Under the pieces are notes generated by a model. It made no database searches. It was not told where the DNA came from and saw only the letters and a program-made list of their open reading frames with translations. 64,000 bases of DNA from CAVSJJ01 sp963771015 (lineage in GTDB: Bacteria; Actinomycetota; Actinomycetes; Actinomycetales; Dermatophilaceae): positions 62,001 through 126,000 of the forward strand of contig CAVYRN010000009.1 of the NCBI GenBank assembly GCA_963771015.1, in the 5' to 3' direction. The position numbers and the translations under genes are program-made. Positions 25,238-34,035 of the stretch are shown piece by piece (position 1 is the stretch's first letter; each line of letters begins with the position of its first letter).

Positions 25238-25870
25238 GTGTCCGAGAGCGAGAAGCCAACCAAGGTCCGGAGGGGTCGGCCACCGAGGTACCACCGCGAC
25301 GACATTCTCGCCGGCGCGTCGACCGCCCTCATCGAGCGGGGCTACGGCCGACTGCGGTACAGCGACGTCTCGCAGGCGGCCGGGGTGCCGACGGCCAGCC
25401 TGCAGCACTACTTCCCGACGGTCGGCGAGCTGCGCCGGGCCGCGCTGTGCTTCACCGTCCGCGACGAGCTCGCCCAGCTGGCCCTCGCCGTCGAGGCCCT
25501 GCCGACACCGTGGGAGCGCATCACCACCCTGATTCGCCGGTCGATCTCGCCCGAGCCGCAGCTGCGACGGCGCAACTGGACGCTGTGGCTCGAGTACTGG
25601 CGGGCGGCCGCCCACGAGGACGAGCTGGCCGAGGACAGCCGCGAGGTCGGGGAAGCGTGGAACGACCTGGCCCGGAACTGCATCTCCGCCGGTGTGGCCG
25701 ATGGGACGTTCCGGCTCGACGGCACCGTCGACGAGGCGGCTCAAGAGCTCCAGGCGCTGCTCGACGGTTCCGGCGTCAACCTCGCCATCGAGCACACGGA
25801 GCAGGAGGCCGAGCGGGCGATCGCCATCGTCGAGCGTTCGGCCCGCCGCATGCTCCGCCTCGACCGCTGA
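25238..25870 (+). CDS. TetR-family transcriptional regulator
   Basis: A 210-residue regulator. A basic N-tail (KVRRGRPPRYHRDD) is followed by the helix-turn-helix (about 35-60, YSDVSQAAGVPTASLQHYFPTVGELRRAAL) and an all-helical C-terminal ligand domain with TetR_C-like text (RRRNWTLWLEYWRAAAHEDELAEDSREVGEAWNDL). Such regulators often govern lipid or xenobiotic genes. No divergent partner exists; phoH2 is upstream on the same strand with a 62-nt gap. Target and ligand are unknown. Confidence 0.88.
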   Translation: MSESEKPTKVRRGRPPRYHRDDILAGASTALIERGYGRLRYSDVSQAAGVPTASLQHYFPTVGELRRAALCFTVRDELAQLALAVEALPTPWERITTLIRRSISPEPQLRRRNWTLWLEYWRAAAHEDELAEDSREVGEAWNDLARNCISAGVADGTFRLDGTVDEAAQELQALLDGSGVNLAIEHTEQEAERAIAIVERSARRMLRLDR

Positions 25871-26007
25871 GGCGCCCGCGGCCCACCCGCCGGGGTCCGG
25901 GATCGGCAGATCGGCCGATCCGGGGTCGGGGGAACGGCCCACCCCTTGGTCATTGATTTCCCTCTCGGGGGCCGACTCCGCTAGCGTTTGGTTTCGATTC
26001 GATAACG

Positions 26008-26043
26008 CCGACCGCCGTCAGCCCCCCTGCTGGACACGGTCGG
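26008..26043 (+). promoter_or_regulatory. hairpin in the leader of the transglycosylase-like gene
   Basis: CCGACCG (26008-26014) pairs with CGGTCGG (26037-26043), enclosing a smaller CAGC/GCTG stem. It lies 56 nt before the ATG in a 229-nt spacer whose AT-rich start (near 25985-26005) looks like a promoter. It may be a leader control element; it does not match a riboswitch I know. Confidence 0.4.
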
Positions 26044-26099
26044 ATCCCCTGCCATCGACATCACGTCGGCCCCCCACCGACACACGGAGGTTCACGGCG

Positions 26100-26813
26100 A
26101 TGAGCCGTTACACCCCGCGCCACGCGCCGCGGCACGCCCATGCCGGGCCGCGCCGCTCACCCCTCGGCGCCACATTGCGGCGACCCTCGGTGTCCTCCAG
26201 CCTGGCCCTCGCCCTGCTGGCGACCGGAGCGGCCGGGGTCCATGCGGCCGGGGCCGACCAGGGCGACCTCGCCGCCTTCGCGATCACCCCCGAGGCCGCC
26301 ACCCAGGCCACCCAGCAGACCGATCTCGCGGCCGCGGACTCGGCCCGGTTCGTCGCCGAGCGGGCCAGCCTCACGACGACGTCGAACGCCGTCCAGGCCA
26401 AGCAGCTCGCCGCCGAGCGGGCTCGGGCCGCCGCCCTCGCCCAGGCACGACGCGAGGCCGCGGCCCGCGCCGCTCGGGAGGCGCAGCGCAAGGCCATCAT
26501 CGCCAACGCGCGGTCGAACCCGCGGGCCGTCGCGCGGCTCATGCTCGCCGACTACGGCTGGTCCGACAGCCAGTGGGGCTGCCTGGACTCGCTGTGGACG
26601 AGGGAGTCCAACTGGAGCTACCGGGCGCAGAACGCGTCCTCCGGCGCCTACGGCATCCCCCAGTCGCTGCCGGGCACGAAGATGGCCAGCGTCGCGGCGG
26701 ACTGGCAGACGAACCCGGTCACCCAGATCACCTGGGGCCTGCGCTACATCAAGAACGTCTACGGAAGCCCGTGCTCGGCCTGGGCGCACTCCCAGGCGAC
26801 CGGCTGGTACTGA
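26100..26813 (+). CDS. secreted transglycosylase-like (lysozyme-fold) cell-wall protein
   Basis: A 237-residue exported protein. A basic, His/Pro/Arg-rich N-tail and a hydrophobic helix (about 33-50, SSLALALLATGAAGVHAAGA) form the signal or anchor. A long charged helix follows (about 75-145, AAERARAAALAQARREAAARAAREAQRKA), then a compact SLT/Rpf-like domain: YGWSDSQWGCLDSLWTRESNWSYRAQNASSGAYGIPQSLPG, with the catalytic Glu in TRESNW. The two cysteines near 160 and 227 could form a disulfide. It probably trims peptidoglycan. The A of ATG is base 26100. Confidence 0.88.
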   Translation: MSRYTPRHAPRHAHAGPRRSPLGATLRRPSVSSSLALALLATGAAGVHAAGADQGDLAAFAITPEAATQATQQTDLAAADSARFVAERASLTTTSNAVQAKQLAAERARAAALAQARREAAARAAREAQRKAIIANARSNPRAVARLMLADYGWSDSQWGCLDSLWTRESNWSYRAQNASSGAYGIPQSLPGTKMASVAADWQTNPVTQITWGLRYIKNVYGSPCSAWAHSQATGWY

Positions 26814-26868
26814 GCGCACACCGGCGTCCGCTCGGGTCGCGGCCCGGACGTCCTGACCCGCCGACCGG

Positions 26869-28326
26869 TCAGCCGGCCGGCTCCACCGGCCGGGCCATCG
26901 CGTCGACGTCGAGCGCGGCGTCGAGCTGGTCCGTCGTGATCTCGCCCCGCTCGACGTGCCCCCGCGTGACGACGGCCTCCCGGATCGAGGTCCCGTCGGC
27001 GAGGGCCTGCTTGACCACGGCGGCGACCGCCTCGTACCCGAGGTAGGGGTTGAGCGCCGTCGCGATGGCCGGCGAGGCCTCGGCATACGCCCGCATCCGC
27101 GCCCGGTCCGGGACGATGCCGTCGACGACCTTGTCGGCGAGCAGCCGCGCCGAGGAGGCGAGCAGGTCGACGGACTCCAGGACGTTGCGCGCCATGACCG
27201 GCATCATGACGGTGATCTCGAACGCCCCGGATGCCCCGGCCATCGTCACCGCGGCGTCGTTGCCGACGACCTGGACGCAGGCCATCGCCACGGCCTCGCA
27301 GATGACCGGGTTGACCTTGCCCGGCATGATGCTCGAGCCCGGCTGCAGGTCCGGCAGATGGATCTCGGCGAGGCCGGCCCGTGGCCCGGAGGACATCCAG
27401 CGCAGGTCGTTGGCCACCTTGGTCAGTGAGACCGCGACGACCTTGAGCGCCCCGCTCAGCTCGACGACGGCGTCCTGGGCCGACTGCGCCTCGACATGGT
27501 TCTCCGCCTCGCGGAAGGCGACACCGGTCCGCTCGCTCAGCCGTGCGACGACCCGGGCCGCCATCCCGGGCGTGGCGTTGAGGCCCGTCCCGACCGCGGT
27601 GCCGCCGAGGGGGAGCTCGGCCGTCGCCGAGGCCGCGTGGCGGGCGCGGGCGGCTCCCCGCTCGACCTGGGTCCGGTAGCCGCCCATCTCCTGGCCGAGG
27701 GTGATCGGCACGGCGTCCATGAGGTGGGTGCGGCCGGACTTGACCGCGTCGGCGAAGGCATCCTCCTGCCGGCCCAACGCGGCGGCGAGGTGGTCCAGCG
27801 CGGGGCCCAGGTCGCCCAGGACGGCGAGTGTGGCGGCGACCCGCATGGCCGTCGGGAACGTGTCGTTGCTCGACTGGCCGGCGTTGACGTGGTCGTTGGG
27901 GTGGACCGGTATGCCGCCGGCGAGGGTCGCCAGGCGGGCGATGACCTCGTTGACGTTCATGTTCGTCGACGTGCCCGACCCGGTCTGGAAGACGTCGACG
28001 GGGAAGTGGGCGTCATGCGCGCCGGTGGCCACCTCGTCGGCGGCCGCGACGATCGCGCGTGACAGGTCGCGGTCGAGGACGCCGAGCTCGGCGTTGGTGG
28101 CCGCCGCGGCCGCCTTGACCATCGCCAGGGCATGGATGACCCGGGCCGGCATGCGCTGGCCGGACAACGGCAGGTTGGCGACGGCCCGGGCGGTCTGCGC
28201 GCCCCAGAGTGCCGCGACGGGGACCTCGACCTCACCCATCGTGTCGTGCTCGGTGCGGGTCGGTCCGTCGAGGAGGGGCGCACCGTCGGGGACCGGGGCG
28301 CCGCCCATGGCTGGGGTCTGCGGCAT
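26869..28326 (-). CDS. fumC: class II fumarate hydratase
   Basis: A 485-residue aspartase/fumarase-superfamily enzyme interconverting fumarate and malate in the TCA cycle. The signature GSSIMPGKVNP is present, with the TGSGTSTNMNVNEV and HPNDHVNAGQSSNDTFPTAM substrate loops and the SGRTHLMDAVPITLGQEMGGY block. The start at 28326 (MPQTPAMGG) gives a normal length; an open frame upstream would overlap coaA. It is on the same strand as coaA, 35 nt downstream of it. Fumarase and coaA also lie close in M. tuberculosis (Rv1098c, Rv1092c). Confidence 0.94.
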   Translation of the reverse strand: MPQTPAMGGAPVPDGAPLLDGPTRTEHDTMGEVEVPVAALWGAQTARAVANLPLSGQRMPARVIHALAMVKAAAAATNAELGVLDRDLSRAIVAAADEVATGAHDAHFPVDVFQTGSGTSTNMNVNEVIARLATLAGGIPVHPNDHVNAGQSSNDTFPTAMRVAATLAVLGDLGPALDHLAAALGRQEDAFADAVKSGRTHLMDAVPITLGQEMGGYRTQVERGAARARHAASATAELPLGGTAVGTGLNATPGMAARVVARLSERTGVAFREAENHVEAQSAQDAVVELSGALKVVAVSLTKVANDLRWMSSGPRAGLAEIHLPDLQPGSSIMPGKVNPVICEAVAMACVQVVGNDAAVTMAGASGAFEITVMMPVMARNVLESVDLLASSARLLADKVVDGIVPDRARMRAYAEASPAIATALNPYLGYEAVAAVVKQALADGTSIREAVVTRGHVERGEITTDQLDAALDVDAMARPVEPAG

Positions 28327-28361
28327 GCCTCCATCATCGCCCCGGCGGTGGGCGGCAGGGC

Positions 28362-29342
28362 TCACAGCTTGCGCAGCCGGATCCGCGTCACCGCGTGGTC
28401 GGGACCCTTGGTCAGGACGAGCGTGGCCCGGTCGCGGGTCGGCAGGACGTTGTCGATGAGGTTGCGCTCGTTGATCCGGTCCCAGATGGACCCGGCCGTG
28501 GCGACCGCCTCGTCGTCGGAGAGGGAGGCGTAGCGGTGGAAGAACGACGCCGGGTCGGCGAAGGCGGTCTCGCGCAGCCGCAGGAACCGGGCGACGTACC
28601 ACGCACGGATGACGTCGGTCGGCGCGTCGACGAAGACCGAGAAGTCGAAGTAGTCCGACAGGGCGACCATCGGTGTCCCCGAGATGCCGACGCCGGGGGT
28701 CTGCAGGACGTTGAGACCCTCGACGATGAGGACGTCGGGCCGCCGCACGGTGATGTGCTCCCCGGGGACGATGTCGTAGCCGAGGTGTGAGTACACCGGC
28801 GCGGTCACCTCCGGCATCCCGGACTTGATGGCGGCGACGAAGGTGAGCAGCGCGCTCCGGTCGTAGGACTCGGGGAAGCCCTTGCGCTCCATGAGCCCAC
28901 GGGCCCGCAGCTCGGCGTTGGGGTAGAGGAAGCCGTCGGTCGTCACGAGCTCGACCCGTGGGGTGTGCGGCCAGCGCAGGAGCAGCTCACGCAGGATGCG
29001 GGCGGTCGTCGACTTCCCGACCGCCACCGAGCCGCCGACGCCGATGACGAACGGCGTCTTGGCCGGCCGGTCGCCGAGGAACTCCCCGGTGACCCGGTGC
29101 AGACCGGCGGTGGCGCGGACATAGAAGCTGAGCAGCCGGGAGAGCGGGAGGTAGACGTCCTCGACCTCGCTGAGGTCGACGCGGTCGCCGAGGCCGCGGA
29201 CCCGGGCGATCTCCTCCCTGGTGAGGCTGAGCGGGTGGCTGTCGCGCAACCGGGCCCACGACCGACGATCCAGCTCGACGTAGGGGGACGGCGGGCCGGC
29301 CGCGGTGCCGGGAGGGTGGGCCACGCCGCCATTCTTGCTCAC
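28362..29342 (-). CDS. coaA: type I pantothenate kinase
   Basis: A 326-residue P-loop kinase that phosphorylates pantothenate, the first step to coenzyme A. The P-loop GVGGSVAVGKSTTARIL, the TTDGFLYPN block and the SDYFDFSVFVDA region are typical of the bacterial type I enzyme, feedback-inhibited by CoA. The GTG at 29342 (VSKNGGVAHPPG) is preferred because it matches family length; an ATG 102 nt upstream adds a Gly/Arg-rich tail that would overlap the divergent promoter. It is divergent from the DUF4232 gene. Confidence 0.93.
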   Translation of the reverse strand: MSKNGGVAHPPGTAAGPPSPYVELDRRSWARLRDSHPLSLTREEIARVRGLGDRVDLSEVEDVYLPLSRLLSFYVRATAGLHRVTGEFLGDRPAKTPFVIGVGGSVAVGKSTTARILRELLLRWPHTPRVELVTTDGFLYPNAELRARGLMERKGFPESYDRSALLTFVAAIKSGMPEVTAPVYSHLGYDIVPGEHITVRRPDVLIVEGLNVLQTPGVGISGTPMVALSDYFDFSVFVDAPTDVIRAWYVARFLRLRETAFADPASFFHRYASLSDDEAVATAGSIWDRINERNLIDNVLPTRDRATLVLTKGPDHAVTRIRLRKL

Positions 29343-29428
29343 GGCGCCGTCCTGCCCCGGCAGCCCCCGCCGGGCGGCCCGACGCGCCGCGCCCGGCCTC
29401 GGCATACCGTCGTGGGGGCCCGGTCCGG

Positions 29429-29434
29429 CACACT
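29429..29434 (+). promoter_or_regulatory. candidate -10 element for the DUF4232 gene
   Basis: CACACT lies 8 nt before the ATG at 29443; no ribosome site is present, so a leaderless message is likely. Confidence 0.35.
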
Positions 29435-29442
29435 GGGTCGAC

Positions 29443-30135
29443 ATGGGCGACTACCCGACCGACCCCCAGTACCCCACGGACCCGCGGCACGACCGGTACC
29501 CGGCCGACCCGGAGGGGTCGCCGGACCCGCGGTGGCGGGTGGCCCTCGCGGTGGCCGTTGTCGTCATCGCCCTCGTTCTCGCCGTCTGGTACCTCACCCG
29601 GGGGACGGGGACACAGCAGGCTGCGCCGCCACCGTCACCGTCGGCGACCCCCACCGTGACGGTGACCCGGACCCCCGAGCCGACCCCGTCGACCACCGCA
29701 CCCGGCCCGTGCCAGGTCGACGCGCTCGACCCGTCGGTGGGGACCGACGGGGGCGCGGCCGGGACGGTCTACTTCGCCCTCCTCTTCCGGAACACCGGCA
29801 CGGCCGCGTGCACGGTCGGCGGGCGACCGACCCTGTCCGGGGTCACCGCCGGCGGAACGGTGGAGCCCCTGTCGATCCCCGACCAGATCGACGGCAGCCA
29901 GGCCGCGCTGTTCCCCGTGGGGCCTGCCGGCCAGGTCGCTCCCAACGCCCAGGCGGGGGTGATCATCAGCAAGACGAGCGACCCGACGAACTGTCCAGCG
30001 GGCGGCGCGACGTACGCGACGCTCAGGGTCGACCTCGGCGCCGGCCAGGTCGTGTCGATGCCCTATCCCCAGGAGCTGGCCCCGGCCGTCTGCCTACGCG
30101 GCGAGAGCGAGATCGGGCCGGTCACCGCGCCCTGA
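29443..30135 (+). CDS. membrane-anchored DUF4232 protein
   Basis: A 230-residue protein. A Tyr/Pro/Asp-rich cytoplasmic tail (DYPTDPQYPTDPRHDRYPADPEG) is followed by one membrane helix (about 32-52), a Pro/Ser/Thr linker (about 58-88) and an outside domain with DUF4232 marks: conserved cysteines in PCQVDALD, AACTVGGRP, TNCPAGG and AVCLRG, and the LLFRNTGTAACTVGGRPTLSGV block. The YPTDP text resembles actinobacterial repeat tails. The function is unknown. It precedes glmS by 36 nt. Confidence 0.8.
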   Translation: MGDYPTDPQYPTDPRHDRYPADPEGSPDPRWRVALAVAVVVIALVLAVWYLTRGTGTQQAAPPPSPSATPTVTVTRTPEPTPSTTAPGPCQVDALDPSVGTDGGAAGTVYFALLFRNTGTAACTVGGRPTLSGVTAGGTVEPLSIPDQIDGSQAALFPVGPAGQVAPNAQAGVIISKTSDPTNCPAGGATYATLRVDLGAGQVVSMPYPQELAPAVCLRGESEIGPVTAP

Positions 30136-30158
30136 GCGGCGAAACCGCACACCGCCGA

Positions 30159-30164
30159 TAGGCT
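30159..30164 (+). promoter_or_regulatory. candidate -10 element for glmS
   Basis: TAGGCT lies 7 nt before the ATG at 30172. The transcript would begin at or next to the start codon; no Shine-Dalgarno is seen. Confidence 0.45.
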
Positions 30165-30171
30165 GGCCGGC

Positions 30172-32031
30172 ATGTGCGGAATCGTGGGCTTCGTCGGACG
30201 TACCGACGGCAGCAAGGCCCTGGATGTCGTCATGGAGGGTCTGTCCCGGCTGGAGTACCGCGGCTACGACTCCGCAGGCGTCGCACTCGTCACCCAGGAC
30301 GGCGTCGCCGCGGTCAAGCGGGCCGGCAAGCTCGAGAACCTCCGGGCGGCGCTCGACATGGAACCGCTGCCCGTCTCGCGGACCGGCATCGGCCACACCC
30401 GGTGGGCCACCCACGGCGGGCCGACCGACGGCAACGCCCACCCGCACCGCGGCGGCCGCGACGACCGCCTCGCTCTCATCCACAACGGGATCATCGAGAA
30501 CTTCCACACCCTCAAGAAGGAGCTCCTCGCCGAGGGAGCGGTGTTCGTGAGCGACACCGACACCGAGGTGGCGGCCAAGCTCGTGGGCCGGGAGTTCGAC
30601 CGGACCGGCGACCTCACCCGGGCGATGGTCGACGCGGTGGGCCGCCTCGAGGGGGCCTTCACCCTGCTCGCCGTGCACGCCGACAGCCCCGGCGTCGTCG
30701 TCGGAGCCCGACGCAACAGCCCGCTCGTCGTGGGGATCGGTGACGGCGAGAGCTTCCTCGGCTCCGACGTCGCCGCCTTCATCGGCCACACCCGGCACGC
30801 CATCGAGCTGGGTCAGGACCAGATCGTCACCATCACCCCCGAGGGGGTGCAGATCGTCGGCTTCGACGGCGTCCCGGCGCAGGGCAAGGACTTCGAGGTC
30901 ACCTGGGATGCCGCCGCGGCCGAGAAGGGCGGCTACGCCACCTTCATGGAGAAGGAGATCAACGACCAGCCGCACGCGGTCGCCGACACCCTCCTCGGGC
31001 GGACCGACGAGACCGGCCGCCTCGTCCTGGACGACATGTCCATCACCGAGGAGCAGCTGCGCAACGTCGAGCGCATCACGATCATCGCGTGCGGCACCGC
31101 GGCATACGCCGGCATGGTCGCCAAGTACGCCCTCGAGACGTGGGTCAGGATCCCCGTCGAGGTGAGCCTCGCCCACGAGTTCCGGTACTGCGACCCCATC
31201 GTCGACGAGCGCACGCTCGTCGTGTCGATCAGCCAGTCCGGCGAGACGATGGACACCCTCATGGCGGTCCGGCATGCGCGCCAGCTCGGTGCGCTCACCC
31301 TGTCGATCTGCAACACCCACGGCTCGTCGATCCCGCGTGAGTCCGGTGCGGTCCTCTACACCCACGCCGGCCCCGAGATCGCGGTCGCCTCGACGAAGGC
31401 GTTCCTCGCGCAGATCACGGCCACGTACCTCCTCGGCCTCTACTTCGCCCAGCTGCGCGGTGGGCAGTACGCCGACGATGCCGCCCTGGTCATCCAGGAG
31501 CTGCGTCGGATCCCCGAGAAGATCGAGCACCTGCTGACGACGATGGGGCGGGTCAAGGAGCTGGCCCGCTTCATGGCGGACACCCGCTCGGTGCTCTTCC
31601 TCGGTCGCAACGTCGGCTTCCCGGTGGCGATGGAAGGGGCGCTGAAGCTCAAGGAGCTCGCCTACATCCACGCGGAGGGGTTCGCGGCGGGCGAGCTCAA
31701 GCACGGACCGATCGCCCTCATCGAGCCCGGCCAGCCGGTCTTCGTCATCGTCCCGGCCCCCGACGAGCCGCACGGGCTGCACGACAAGGTGGTCTCGAAC
31801 ATCCAGGAGATCCGGGCCCGCGGGGCCCGGACGATCGTCATCGCCGAGGAGGGCGACGTCGAGGTCGCGCCCTTCGCCGACGAGGTCATCCACATCCCGG
31901 CCGTGCCGCCGCTGCTCTCACCGTTGCTCGCCGTCGTGCCGCTCCAGGTCTTCGCCCTTCACCTGGCGACCGCCAAGGGGCTCGACGTCGACCAGCCGCG
32001 CAACCTCGCCAAGTCGGTCACGGTCGAGTGA
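30172..32031 (+). CDS. glmS: glutamine--fructose-6-phosphate aminotransferase (isomerizing)
   Basis: A 619-residue enzyme making glucosamine-6-phosphate from fructose-6-phosphate and glutamine, the entry to peptidoglycan amino sugars. The catalytic Cys2 opens the glutaminase domain (MCGIVGFVGR, about 1-230), and two SIS isomerase domains follow (about 300-440 and 470-610; SQSGETMDT and ATSTK-like ASTKAF). It heads a run with acpS (7-nt gap) and nnr. There is no glmS ribozyme-like leader, since promoter text abuts the start. Confidence 0.96.
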   Translation: MCGIVGFVGRTDGSKALDVVMEGLSRLEYRGYDSAGVALVTQDGVAAVKRAGKLENLRAALDMEPLPVSRTGIGHTRWATHGGPTDGNAHPHRGGRDDRLALIHNGIIENFHTLKKELLAEGAVFVSDTDTEVAAKLVGREFDRTGDLTRAMVDAVGRLEGAFTLLAVHADSPGVVVGARRNSPLVVGIGDGESFLGSDVAAFIGHTRHAIELGQDQIVTITPEGVQIVGFDGVPAQGKDFEVTWDAAAAEKGGYATFMEKEINDQPHAVADTLLGRTDETGRLVLDDMSITEEQLRNVERITIIACGTAAYAGMVAKYALETWVRIPVEVSLAHEFRYCDPIVDERTLVVSISQSGETMDTLMAVRHARQLGALTLSICNTHGSSIPRESGAVLYTHAGPEIAVASTKAFLAQITATYLLGLYFAQLRGGQYADDAALVIQELRRIPEKIEHLLTTMGRVKELARFMADTRSVLFLGRNVGFPVAMEGALKLKELAYIHAEGFAAGELKHGPIALIEPGQPVFVIVPAPDEPHGLHDKVVSNIQEIRARGARTIVIAEEGDVEVAPFADEVIHIPAVPPLLSPLLAVVPLQVFALHLATAKGLDVDQPRNLAKSVTVE

Positions 32032-32038
32032 CCCGGCG

Positions 32039-32389
32039 ATGATCATCGGGGTCGGCATCGACGTCGTCGACGTGACGCGGTTCGGGGAGTCGCTACGACG
32101 GACCCCCGGGCTGCTCACCCGGCTGTTCACGGCAGGCGAGCGCGAGCTGCCCCTCAACTCCCAGGCCGCCCGGTTCGCCGCCAAGGAGGCGCTCGCCAAG
32201 GCGATCGGCGCTCCCGCGGGCATGCACTGGCAGGACGCCGAGGTGCGCCGGGGCGACGACGGTCGTCCGCACCTCGTCGTCCACGGCACGGTCCGGGCAC
32301 GCGTCGAGAAGCTGGGGATCCGCACCCTGCACGTGTCGCTCTCCCACGACGCCGGCATCGCCTCCGCGGTCGTCGTGGCCGAGGACTGA
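32039..32389 (+). CDS. acpS: holo-[acyl-carrier-protein] synthase
   Basis: A 116-residue trimeric enzyme that transfers 4'-phosphopantetheine from CoA to acyl carrier protein. The first motif GIDVVDVTRF and the second FAAKEALAKAIG, which hold the Mg ligands, are both intact. It is 7 nt after glmS and 16 nt before nnr, as in many actinobacteria, so cotranscription is very likely. Confidence 0.95.
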   Translation: MIIGVGIDVVDVTRFGESLRRTPGLLTRLFTAGERELPLNSQAARFAAKEALAKAIGAPAGMHWQDAEVRRGDDGRPHLVVHGTVRARVEKLGIRTLHVSLSHDAGIASAVVVAED

Positions 32390-32405
32390 GCGAGAGGACC
32401 GCACG

Positions 32406-33896
32406 GTGATCGAGGCCTGGTCGACATCCGACGTGTATGCCGCCGAGGGGGCTCTCATGGCGACCCTCGTCGAGGGCGAGCTGATGGCCCGGGCCGTGTC
32501 GGGGATCGCGGCGGTGGCGGCCGCGCGTCTCGAGGGGCGCCAGGGCACCCGGGTGGTCGCCCTCGTGGGTGGCGGCAACAACGGCGCCGACGCCCTGTAT
32601 GCCGCTGCCCGGCTCGCGGAGGCCGGGTACAGCGCCGCAGCCGTGCGGCGCAGCAGTGGTGTCCATGAGGGCGCGCTCGCCGCGGCCGAAGCGGCCGGCG
32701 TGCTGCTCTGCGTCGACGACGACCCGGCCGGGCTGGAGCGCATCGCCGAGGCCGACGTCGTCCTCGACGGCGTCTTCGGGATCGGCGGGCGGTCCGGTCT
32801 GCCCGACTGGGCGCGGCCCTGGGTCGACGCCGTGGGCGAGGACACCTACCTCATCGCCGTCGACGTCCCCTCGGGCCAGGATCCGGCCGGGCACGAGCTA
32901 TCCCCCGACGGGGTGTTCGCCGACGAGACCGTCACCTTCTCGGTGGCCAAGCCCGTCCACCTCCTGCCGCCGACCGAGCAGGCCGTCGGCCGCCTGACAG
33001 TGGTCGACATCGGGCTCGAGATCGACAGCACGCCGGCAGTCCGCCGGCTCACCCACGACGACGTCGCCGACCTCTGGCCGGTGCCGACCGCGACCGACGA
33101 CAAGTACTCCCGCGGCGTGCTGGGCGTCATCGCCGGTGGGGAGGGGTACACCGGTGCGCCGGTCCTCGCCTGCACGGCGGCCGTCGAGGCAGGGGTCGGG
33201 ATGGTCCGCTATGTCGGGACGCCCCAGCCCGAGGCGCTCGTGCGTTCGCTCGTTCCCGAGGCCGTCCACGGCGTGGGCCGGGTCCAGGCCTGGGCGATCG
33301 GCTCGGGCCTGGACGTCGAGGCGACCGGGGAGGCCGCCGAGCGGCAGGTCGCGGCCGCCCGCGACGCCCTGGCATCGGATCTCCCGGTGCTCCTCGACGC
33401 CGGGGGGCTGGACCTGCTGGAGGGTCCTCGGGCGGCACCCACCCTGCTCACGCCGCACGCGGGGGAGGCGGCCCGGCTCATCACCCGACTCATGACGGCA
33501 GACCCCCACCCGGTGCACTACCTCGACCACGACATCACTCGGGCGCACGTCGAGGCCGAGCCCTACCTGCACGCGCGCCGGCTCGCCGAGCTCACCGGCG
33601 CCACGGTCCTCCTCAAGGGGGCGACGACGGTCGTCGCGCCCGCCGACCTCGGCGAACCCGTCTGGAGCCAGGCCGACGCGCCGGCCTGGCTGGCGACGGC
33701 CGGAGCGGGCGACGTGCTTGCGGGCCTCGCCGGGGCCCTCCTCGCCGCCGGCCTCGCACCCGACCTCGCCGGCGCACTCGCCGCCCTCGTCCACGGGGTC
33801 GCCGCGGACCGGGCCAACCCGGGTGGCCCGGTCCGGGCGCTCGCCGTGGCTCACGGCATACCGGCGGCGGTCGCCCACCTCCTCGCCCGGCGCTGA
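32406..33896 (+). CDS. nnr: bifunctional NAD(P)HX epimerase / ADP-dependent NAD(P)HX dehydratase
   Basis: A 496-residue repair enzyme that epimerises and dehydrates damaged hydrated NAD(P)H. The N-terminal YjeF_N epimerase domain (about 1-205) has the VGGGNNGADALYAARLAEAG block and DVPSGQDPAG. The C-terminal ribokinase-like dehydratase (about 220-490) has LLDAGGLDLL, LTPHAGEAARL and the ATAGAGDVLAGLAGALLAAGL nucleotide site. The GTG at 32406 follows GAGAGGACCGCACG. Gene order glmS-acpS-nnr-alr is a conserved actinobacterial cluster. Confidence 0.93.
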   Translation: MIEAWSTSDVYAAEGALMATLVEGELMARAVSGIAAVAAARLEGRQGTRVVALVGGGNNGADALYAAARLAEAGYSAAAVRRSSGVHEGALAAAEAAGVLLCVDDDPAGLERIAEADVVLDGVFGIGGRSGLPDWARPWVDAVGEDTYLIAVDVPSGQDPAGHELSPDGVFADETVTFSVAKPVHLLPPTEQAVGRLTVVDIGLEIDSTPAVRRLTHDDVADLWPVPTATDDKYSRGVLGVIAGGEGYTGAPVLACTAAVEAGVGMVRYVGTPQPEALVRSLVPEAVHGVGRVQAWAIGSGLDVEATGEAAERQVAAARDALASDLPVLLDAGGLDLLEGPRAAPTLLTPHAGEAARLITRLMTADPHPVHYLDHDITRAHVEAEPYLHARRLAELTGATVLLKGATTVVAPADLGEPVWSQADAPAWLATAGAGDVLAGLAGALLAAGLAPDLAGALAALVHGVAADRANPGGPVRALAVAHGIPAAVAHLLARR

Positions 33897-33901
33897 CCGG
33901 C

Positions 33902-33965
33902 CGTCGAGTGGCCATGAACCGCCGTATGCCGCGGGCCGAGGACGGCGTTTCGTGGCCACTCGACG
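33902..33965 (+). terminator. long hairpin after nnr, probable terminator
   Basis: CGTCGAGTGGCCA (33902-33914) pairs perfectly with TGGCCACTCGACG (33953-33965); inside, CGCCGT pairs with ACGGCG and the loop carries one GTATGCCG octamer. It starts 5 nt after the nnr stop. There is no T-run, as usual for high-GC actinobacteria. Confidence 0.65.
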
Positions 33966-34019
33966 CGGCAGGGTCCGCCCCGACGACAGGGTCCGGGCAT
34001 GCCCAGGCGGGTATCCACC

Positions 34020-34025
34020 TAGACT
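34020..34025 (+). promoter_or_regulatory. candidate -10 element for alr
   Basis: TAGACT lies 10 nt before the ATG at 34036, after the nnr terminator hairpin. It would give alr its own, nearly leaderless message. Confidence 0.4.
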
Positions 34026-34035
34026 GAGACGACCC

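Noticed and set aside
25871..26099. A c-di-AMP (ydaO-type) riboswitch before the transglycosylase-like gene
   Set aside because: The gene context is right, but the conserved core sequences of that class are not found; only a simple hairpin is seen.
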